From an uncultured Prevotella sp. (GTDB taxonomy: Bacteria > Bacteroidota > Bacteroidia > Bacteroidales > Bacteroidaceae): 38,186 nucleotides of DNA. The stretch covers positions 1-38,186 of the forward strand of contig URRR01000024.1 of assembly GCA_900550365.1 (NCBI GenBank). The letters run 5' to 3'. This document shows, piece after piece, positions 33,200 to 38,186 of this stretch. The position numbers were made by a program, and so were the translations under genes. The stretch's first letter is position 1, and each line of letters begins with the position of its first letter. The notes beneath the pieces are model-generated. The model was not told the origin of the DNA. It did not search any database and saw only the letters and a program-made list of their open reading frames with translations.

Positions 33200-33340
33200 C
33201 ACTGTCCCAGCTTGCTGCCCCATCGGACAGCCTCTCCCATCGCCGTCGGCGTATGGGGTAATAGGCTACCCCTTCCCTTTGTTCGTGGCAGGCGGGCAAG
33301 CCCGTCGCGCCATGCCTCCGGCAAGCCTGTAAGGGGCGGA
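33200..33340. other. Candidate oriT region upstream of the relaxase gene
   Basis: MobV origins lie just upstream of mob. Here 33255-33272 is the inverted repeat GGGGTA-ATAGGC-TACCCC and 33293-33304 is CGGGC-AA-GCCCG, in otherwise gene-free DNA. I cannot identify a nic site by eye, so this is a positional guess backed only by the hairpins. Confidence 0.35.
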
Positions 33341-33380
33341 TTATGTTTTGTAAAGGGCAGTTGTCCAAGGTTTCATACTG

Positions 33381-34241
33381 TCAGTTGCCGTTCCCGGTTT
33401 CCATACCGCCCGTAAGGACTGTCTTGAAGGGCTTACAAAGGGCCAGGAACATCTCTTTGGTCTTGACGCTTTCCAGTTCCAGGGATTCCGATTCCCCGTC
33501 GATTACCAGCTCCGCAAGCGTCTCCATCGTTTCAGGAAGCAGCGTCCAGTCCTCTGCAAGCACATCATTGAAGAACCCGGTCAAAGAACCGGCCGGGCCA
33601 GAGCGGTACTTGTGCAGGACACGACGGACGGAAGCCAAAGCCATATACTCCATTATTGTCAGGCAGGTTTCCGCACAGGCCGTCTTTTCATTATCCGGGA
33701 GACCGTCTGGATTCTGACTGGCACTTACTGACATTTCCGACTTGGTCAGACGTTGACAAGCCTGTCCGCATTCTGTATCGGACAACCTGCCGGAAACCCA
33801 TTCGGACAACACGGCATCCAGCTTGTCCATAAAGGGATCGTTTATTTCCCCTTTGCTCTTTCCGGCTTCTTTTTCATCGGTTGTGATTTCCGCCATTGTA
33901 ATGATGTAACTACGGGTCAGGGCGGATTTTCTGATTTGTCCGAGGTCTTCCAGTCCTTTCAGGAACGAGCGGACGGTGGCGCGGTGCCAATGCCAACATT
34001 CGGACAGATCCGTAATGGTTACAGCAAACTGTCCCGGTTGCAATTCCACGTCCAGCTTTTTCAACACATCGGAGACATAACCGGCCGAGGCCTTGTCCAG
34101 CAGGTCACAATAAGCTTCCAGTTTCGTATGCCGTTCGCCGGACTTCTCCTTGAGATAGTCCAATACCGGCTTGCCTGCCGGAATACAAGTGGATAATGTT
34201 GATTTCTCTTTCATCGTCTTTTGTCTTTTCTTGTTTGTCAT
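33381..34241 (-). CDS. Winged-helix-like accessory protein of the mobilization region
   Basis: 286-residue soluble protein. Residues about 45-120 look like a winged helix: ASAGYVSDVLKKLDVEL, AVTITDLSECWHWHRATVRSF then LKGLEDLGQIRKS, resembling DNA-binding domains of replication or mobilization accessory factors. The C-terminal half is acidic and helical without a recognised motif. A start at 34214 (MKEKSTLST) is also possible. It precedes the relaxase in the same direction with the candidate oriT between them, which suggests a role in relaxosome formation or control. I do not recognise a named family. Confidence 0.65.
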   Translation of the reverse strand: MTNKKRQKTMKEKSTLSTCIPAGKPVLDYLKEKSGERHTKLEAYCDLLDKASAGYVSDVLKKLDVELQPGQFAVTITDLSECWHWHRATVRSFLKGLEDLGQIRKSALTRSYIITMAEITTDEKEAGKSKGEINDPFMDKLDAVLSEWVSGRLSDTECGQACQRLTKSEMSVSASQNPDGLPDNEKTACAETCLTIMEYMALASVRRVLHKYRSGPAGSLTGFFNDVLAEDWTLLPETMETLAELVIDGESESLELESVKTKEMFLALCKPFKTVLTGGMETGNGN

Positions 34242-34292
34242 TGAATGTCAGAATAATAAGTTCGCCTGCCACAGATGTGACCGGACGAAGGC

Positions 34293-34787
34293 TCAATAAT
34301 AATATCCGGGCAACACTTCCGGGTGTTTCCTCCAATGTTCCCGCATCTGTCCGTCCTTCCAGCCGTTCAACGATGTATAGGAGGGATAAAACAGGGCCGC
34401 CAAAAGAAGAAAGCCCGCAGTGACCGCCATAGTGTACAGATGTGGAATGAATCCGGCTGCCAGTGTCAAGAGTGCTACAAGTACAAAAGCCCTGCATTCC
34501 TCATGGATGCGGTGCAGCCATCTGTCAGTCCGTCTGAACGGACATAGAAGGACGGACAAAACGGTGGAAAGCAGGACACCGTACTCTCCGGTATGGCCGC
34601 TCACATAGACGAAATGGAATGTCAGCAGGAACACCACCAGCATTTGCGCATAGAATTTACGGGCGGTCTCCAGACTGACCATCATCAGGTAGAAACGCGA
34701 TATCCGCTTGCCGTTCTTTCGGTACAGGCATACCGGCAGAATCACCAGAAGAGCCGGAAATAAAAGTTGAATTATGTTCCAAACCAT
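34293..34787 (-). CDS. Small polytopic membrane protein, function unknown
   Basis: 164 residues with about four hydrophobic segments (IIQLLFPALLVILPVCLY, QMLVVFLLTFHFVYVSG, VLLSTVLSVLLCPF, VTAGFLLLAALFY) and basic loops between. There is no catalytic motif. It belongs to the minus-strand accessory operon upstream of the winged-helix and relaxase genes. Membrane proteins in such positions can take part in coupling or entry exclusion, but nothing here shows it. Confidence 0.6.
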   Translation of the reverse strand: MVWNIIQLLFPALLVILPVCLYRKNGKRISRFYLMMVSLETARKFYAQMLVVFLLTFHFVYVSGHTGEYGVLLSTVLSVLLCPFRRTDRWLHRIHEECRAFVLVALLTLAAGFIPHLYTMAVTAGFLLLAALFYPSYTSLNGWKDGQMREHWRKHPEVLPGYYY

Positions 34788-34820
34788 AGTTACAGGTGTT
34801 ATAAGATTTCTGTCCGGCCG

Positions 34821-35267
34821 TTAAAGGAAATCCAGCAGTACATCAGCCTTGTCCTTACGGTATTTGTAATGTCCGCTTTTGTCGTGAAGGGCAAGGTCGT
34901 TGCACACCTCCCCGCACATCTGTTCCAGTGAATCGAACAGAGTCACCTGGACTGTCCTCACCCATCCGCTGCCGTCTGTACGGGCATTGATTTTGAACAT
35001 ACGGCCGAACGCGGGATTGGAATAGGCACAAGTGCTGTGTCCGAACTCTGTGGCATAGGAAGGAATATGGTGGTAGAGCAGGATCATTTCCATGTCGTCT
35101 TCCAGCATATTCATCACTTCCTCCAGCGTATGGTTGCCGGAGACGGGAAATGTCAGCAGGATGTATTCGTCATACACCAACGGCGGTTCCATCGTACCGG
35201 CATCCAACAACCCTGGAAACCGGAGGGGAACAAAGGTCATGAAGTCATCAAGAAATTTTTTCAGCAT
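34821..35267 (-). CDS. Hypothetical protein of the element
   Basis: 148 residues, soluble, no signal peptide. Recognisable pieces are LVYDEYILLTFPVSGNHTLEE, a run of acidic residues (LEDDMEMILLYHH) and a C-terminal helix with DKSGHYKYRKDKADVLL. I recognise no family. Its position 33 bases before the membrane protein gene and on the same strand supports co-transcription with the accessory operon. Confidence 0.55.
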   Translation of the reverse strand: MLKKFLDDFMTFVPLRFPGLLDAGTMEPPLVYDEYILLTFPVSGNHTLEEVMNMLEDDMEMILLYHHIPSYATEFGHSTCAYSNPAFGRMFKINARTDGSGWVRTVQVTLFDSLEQMCGEVCNDLALHDKSGHYKYRKDKADVLLDFL

Positions 35268-35298
35268 ATAATGGAATAATTATTGGATAATGTCTATG

Positions 35299-35556
35299 TC
35301 AAAGAGTGGAAAGATGGATTTTCAACAGAAGCATAGGCATCTCATCCAGATGTCTCCTGTCATAGTCGAGAACGGCACAAAGACTGTCTATAGCTACCGG
35401 CATGTTGTCCGCCACTTCATAGATGGTTTTCTTCTGCTCAGATGTAAGCATGGCGATACGGTCGCCGTCCATACCCATAAGGGGCTGCAGCATCATCCAC
35501 AGGTATGCCTGCGCCTGTTCAGGTGACTTCAGCTTTCCGGCGCTGATGTCTTTCAT
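35299..35556 (-). CDS. Small hypothetical protein of the element
   Basis: 85 residues from the ATG at 35556: mostly helical and soluble (SPEQAQAYLWMMLQPLMG, LTSEQKKTIYEVADNMPVAI, LDEMPMLLLKIHL). The frame is open upstream as far as 35637 and looks coding close to the ATG (RRLLQNAAACMKDISAGK), so a non-ATG start overlapping the preceding gene is possible. No family recognised. Confidence 0.5.
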   Translation of the reverse strand: MKDISAGKLKSPEQAQAYLWMMLQPLMGMDGDRIAMLTSEQKKTIYEVADNMPVAIDSLCAVLDYDRRHLDEMPMLLLKIHLSTL

Positions 35557-35600
35557 ACAGGCCGCCGCGTTCTGTAACAGACGGCGGTTGGTCCGTATTG

Positions 35601-36350
35601 TCAGTATTGTACGGCTTCGCTGGTCGTGAAAGACGGATTATCGGCTGCCTGCATGACCAGAAGGCAACACCTTTCAGTCTTGTCCGTAATCCCGGCCATG
35701 GACGTGCCTGCCAGTTCGGATAGATAGAACAGGTAGGAACGGAACAGGACATCCTCGTTCCTGAGGTAATCAAGGAACTGTTTCTTGTCCGCTATGCCAT
35801 GTTCCAATGTGGCGGAAAGGAAGCGGCCGTAACGTGCCAGCACTTGTCCGGAAGTATCATTATATAAAGGTAGGGTGTCGAGCGATGTGAAGAAAGGCTG
35901 CAACTGTTCCGATTGCTGTCGCAAGTTCCTACGTCTTTCTGCCGGCGTCCCTTGTTCTTTCAGATAAAGCACTTCTCTGTAGGTTTTCGGTTTTGCCAGA
36001 GCCAGTCTCTGATATTCTGCGGCAATGGAACTGTGGACGGCACGGAATGTCTCTTCAGGATAATTGTGTGCCTGACGGAGGGTGTCACGCTGCAAGGCAG
36101 CCGATACGGAATCGCGGAGCTCCTGCCATGAAGCGATGGAACCTGCCAGGTCTTCCCATACCATACTTTCCGTATTCTGTATTTCGGACAGAAATTCCCG
36201 ATAGGCAGTGATTGCCTCACCGGATGTTTAAAAATGCGGCTCGGTATTTTTCTGTGAACAAGATGACAATAAAAACGAGAAAGCCATAATGGCAAGACCG
36301 ACGGACAGCAGCTTTGATAACTTAGAGTATGATTTTTGTTTTTCTTTCAT
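35601..36350 (-). pseudogene. Lipoprotein gene interrupted by an in-frame TAA
   Basis: From the ATG at 36350 the frame gives a typical lipoprotein signal (LSVGLAIMAFSFLLSSC, Cys31) and stops at TAA (36228-36230, codon 41) after EPHF. The same frame then continues TSGEAITAYREFLSEIQNTE and runs to 35601 as a helical, polar protein (187 residues from the next ATG at 36164). Signal peptide and body are clearly one gene, so a point mutation has cut it. Reading only the downstream ATG would give a cytoplasmic protein without function at the membrane. It is the first gene of the minus-strand operon. No family is recognised for the body. Confidence 0.72.
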
Positions 36351-36511
36351 ATTAGGATAATGAACCGTATGGGATAGGTATGCCTGTACGCTGTAATTTT
36401 TGAGTCCGATTTTTTTGTTTCATGTGAATTTCAGATTTGATTTCAGACGCAAAATTACGCTATTAAGATGTTATAATAAGCCTCTAAAATCAAACTTTAC
36501 TGATAATTATG

Positions 36512-36533
36512 AATCATACTTAAAAGTATGATT
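36512..36533. promoter_or_regulatory. Perfect inverted repeat, probable operator
   Basis: AATCATACTT, two bases, AAGTATGATT: a perfect 10-base inverted repeat. A third copy of the half-site AAGTATGATT lies at 36596-36605 and overlaps the -33 part of the rightward promoter, so the same protein may bind both places. Confidence 0.6.
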
Positions 36534-36603
36534 TCAGATATAATCAAGTGAAACAAAGTGAGGAATCCGAGTTTAATAATCTTAAAGATAAACCGAAGTA
36601 TGA

Positions 36604-36632
36604 TTGTTTCCGAAGAAAAACGTGTACATTTG
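36604..36632 (+). promoter_or_regulatory. Bacteroides-type promoter of the recombinase-like gene
   Basis: TTG at 36604-36606 and TACATTTG at 36625-36632, with 18 bases between. The transcript would begin close to 36640, which supports the ATG at 36665 as the true start rather than the upstream reading at 36548. Confidence 0.6.
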
Positions 36633-36664
36633 CAGTTGTTATCATTCAAATACGCTTATCGGAT

Positions 36665-37300
36665 ATGGCAAAAGTAGGTTACATCTTCCATGCGGACCAA
36701 TATGACGGGTTCGATGCGGACAGACAATGGATGGAGAGATACGGCTGCGTACAAGTGGTGGAGGAACTGTCCGGACAGGAGAAGCAGCGTCCGGCCTGGA
36801 AACAGCTCATGGCAAGTCTCGGACGGGGTGACGAGCTGGTAGTGGCTAAATTCAGCAATGCCGTACGCGGGGTGCGTGAACTGGCCGTACTTCTTGAACT
36901 TTGCCGTGTAAAGGTGGTACGGCTGGTTTCCATTCATGACAGGATTGACTCCCGTGGCGCATTGTTCCCGGACACGAAAATCGGGGATGTGCTGGAGATG
37001 TTCGGCTCTTTGCCGGAGGAAACAGCCGCGCTGAGGAAGGCTTCCGCTCATGTGGCACGGCTGAGGATGAGCCGGAAACTGACAAAGACCGATACAGGAA
37101 AGATGAAAGCCGACCGGGAGGAATGTATCGTACACATGTATGATGAAGGACACTCCATTGATGAGATTTGGGAAGTCAGCGGTTTTAAAAGCCGGAGTTC
37201 GGTGTTCCGCATACTCAATAAGCATGGGGTGACACTGAACCGTGGCCCGCACCAAGGACCGTTGAAGAAACGGAAAAATGATATTCAGGAAGAACAATAA
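36665..37300 (+). CDS. Serine-recombinase-like protein without the catalytic serine
   Basis: 211 residues from the ATG at 36665, chosen because it follows the promoter at 36604-36632 and starts at the family motif. The resolvase N-terminal fold is plain (VGYIFHADQYDGFD, RPAWKQLMASLGRGDELVV, NAVRGVRELAVLLELC), and an HTH_7-like C-terminus follows (IVHMYDEGHSIDEIWEVSG, RSSVFRILNKHGVTLNRG). However, in the position of YxRVST the sequence is YIFHAD: Arg8 is Phe8 and the nucleophile Ser10 is Ala10. The LDRLGR motif is FSNAVR, losing Asp67 and Arg68 equivalents. It therefore probably binds DNA without recombining it. The following DUF169 gene is 11 bases away. Confidence 0.82.
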   Translation: MAKVGYIFHADQYDGFDADRQWMERYGCVQVVEELSGQEKQRPAWKQLMASLGRGDELVVAKFSNAVRGVRELAVLLELCRVKVVRLVSIHDRIDSRGALFPDTKIGDVLEMFGSLPEETAALRKASAHVARLRMSRKLTKTDTGKMKADREECIVHMYDEGHSIDEIWEVSGFKSRSSVFRILNKHGVTLNRGPHQGPLKKRKNDIQEEQ

Positions 37301-37311
37301 AATCCGATGAT

Positions 37312-38031
37312 ATGACTATACAGGAATTTATAACGCTATACAGGGAGGCTTTCGGAGAAAGCGTACCCTTGCCAGTTGCGTTCGGTTACAGCGACAAACC
37401 GGCTACGGAAGTAAGAAAGATACCCCGTTGTATGATAGGCGCGATACGCAAAGTCTGCGGAGGAGAAGCACTGACGCTCTCGTCTGAGAACGTGCTATGC
37501 GGTGGCGGAAGTCTCTATACAGCCTTTGCACCGATGCCGGAACGTGTCCCGGTGTTTGTCTCTGAGACGGAACACTACAAGCAGACCAAGGAGCAGGTCA
37601 GGGAATATATAGACAAGCTGGACATACGGTTGTCTGATAAGCCTTATCTTAACTTCGTACGCATGGACAGGCTGAAAAGCATGGATGATGTGGAAGGCAT
37701 ACTTTTCTTTGCCACTCCTGACGTTCTGTCCGGCCTTTGCTCGTGGGCGTTTTACGACAACAACGATGACAACGCCGTATGCATATGGTTCGCGTCTGGC
37801 TGTTGCAGCATTGTGACCTTTGCCGCGAAAGAAAATGAGAGAGGCGGATGCAGCTGCTTTATCGGCCTGCTTGACCCGTCGGCACGTCCGCTGGTACCCA
37901 AAGACGAACTGACATTTACCATACCGGCGTGCAGGTTCAAGGAAATGACGGACACTATGAAACAATCGGCATTGTTCCAAAAGGCATATTCCATTGTAAG
38001 GAAACGCATCAACGGAGAGATACAAAAATAA
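37312..38031 (+). CDS. DUF169 family protein
   Basis: 239 residues with the DUF169 pattern: PLPVAFGYSDKPATEVRKIP near the N-terminus, CMIGAIRKVCGGEALTLS with CGGG, PYLNFVRMDRLKSM, ILFFATPDVLSGLCSWAFYD and WFASGCCSIVTFAAKENE. Several cysteines are spread through the protein and may bind a metal or cofactor. The biochemical function of DUF169 is unknown. It is probably co-transcribed with the recombinase-like gene and is likely cargo. Confidence 0.75.
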   Translation: MTIQEFITLYREAFGESVPLPVAFGYSDKPATEVRKIPRCMIGAIRKVCGGEALTLSSENVLCGGGSLYTAFAPMPERVPVFVSETEHYKQTKEQVREYIDKLDIRLSDKPYLNFVRMDRLKSMDDVEGILFFATPDVLSGLCSWAFYDNNDDNAVCIWFASGCCSIVTFAAKENERGGCSCFIGLLDPSARPLVPKDELTFTIPACRFKEMTDTMKQSALFQKAYSIVRKRINGEIQK

Positions 38032-38057
38032 ACAATATAACACTCTGTGTGTCAGTG

Positions 38058-38099
38058 ATTTGCAAAAGGACGTCTTTTGCGTTGTAAAAGACGGCAAAT
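38058..38099. repeat. Inverted repeat after the DUF169 gene
   Basis: CGTCTTTT (38071-38078) pairs with AAAAGACG (38086-38093), and outer arms ATTTGC (38058-38063) and GCAAAT (38094-38099) extend it around a 7-base bulge. There is no T run, so it is either a weak terminator or a recombination-related structure. Nothing else is seen in the last 150 bases. Confidence 0.4.
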
Positions 38100-38186
38100 G
38101 ACGGCTTAAAAGGGTTCATCAGACAAATGCCGTGATGTGTCTTTGATGCAAGTTATAAAGTCTAAGTTTAAGGTATTCATCATCCC

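Larger units (their letters stand above)
36351..36664. other. Divergent intergenic region with inverted repeat and promoter
   Basis: 314 AT-rich bases between the lipoprotein pseudogene (leftward) and the recombinase-like gene (rightward). It contains the inverted repeat at 36512-36533 and the rightward promoter at 36604-36632. TAATTTTG on the minus strand (36450-36457) is a possible -7 box for the leftward operon, but it lacks a matching TTTG at the right distance. Confidence 0.55.

Noticed and set aside
35960..36295. 111-codon minus-strand frame overlapping the lipoprotein pseudogene
   Set aside because: It lies in another frame, while the lipoprotein frame has a convincing signal peptide and body.
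31713..36350. Reassignment of TAA to a sense codon, suggested by two genes with internal TAA
   Set aside because: All other genes in the window end normally at TAA, TAG or TGA, and ordinary decay of a mobile element explains two stops.

Overview
The window looks like Bacteroidales chromosome (Bacteroides, Phocaeicola or Prevotella relatives). The evidence is promoter boxes of the Bacteroides type (TTTG, about 19 bases, TAnnTTTG), fimbrillin-like surface lipoproteins, a Wza/Wzc exopolysaccharide export pair with a Tyr-Gly-rich kinase tail, and a MobV relaxase with an unlinked ParB-like protein.

Bases 1-13,135 are a co-directional surface-polysaccharide operon that is visibly AT-rich at its left end. 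It encodes an N-terminally incomplete GT11 fucosyltransferase-like protein, two acyltransferase-3 membrane proteins, a GT2, a Wzy/O-antigen-ligase-like polymerase, three GT4 enzymes and a PglC/WcaJ-type phosphoglycosyl transferase. In the middle sits a protein made of six helix-turn-helix-like repeats. The end of this run changes character: a PqqD-like protein, a PF14907-type nucleotidyltransferase and an HPr-kinase-like P-loop protein follow each other closely. That trio is familiar from lasso-peptide and other RiPP clusters, not from sugar assembly.

Bases 13,165-22,073 hold the export and surface part: Wza-like lipoprotein, Wzc-like tyrosine kinase, a 61-residue acidic peptide, two large lipoproteins that each pair a fimbrillin-like N-terminus with a phosphodiesterase-type domain (PI-PLC-like in one, EEP/sphingomyelinase-like in the other), and an OmpA-type porin. 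Two strong hairpin terminators follow at 22,117-22,229.

Bases 22,230-26,020 are a scarred junction: a tyrosine recombinase lacking its catalytic tyrosine, a frameshifted tail of a polysaccharide pyruvyl transferase, then an S24/S26-like peptidase and an ABC exporter. The last two fit functionally with the PqqD/nucleotidyltransferase/kinase trio and may be the other half of the same split system.

Bases 26,021-38,186 look like a decaying mobilizable element: ParB-like protein, an AAA/DUF4143 ATPase behind three palindromic operators, an OmpA paralogue of the chromosomal one, a MobV relaxase interrupted by an in-frame TAA, a small minus-strand operon of accessory proteins whose first gene (a lipoprotein) is also interrupted by TAA, a serine-recombinase-like protein lacking its catalytic serine, and a DUF169 protein. 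I see no rRNA, tRNA or CRISPR array.
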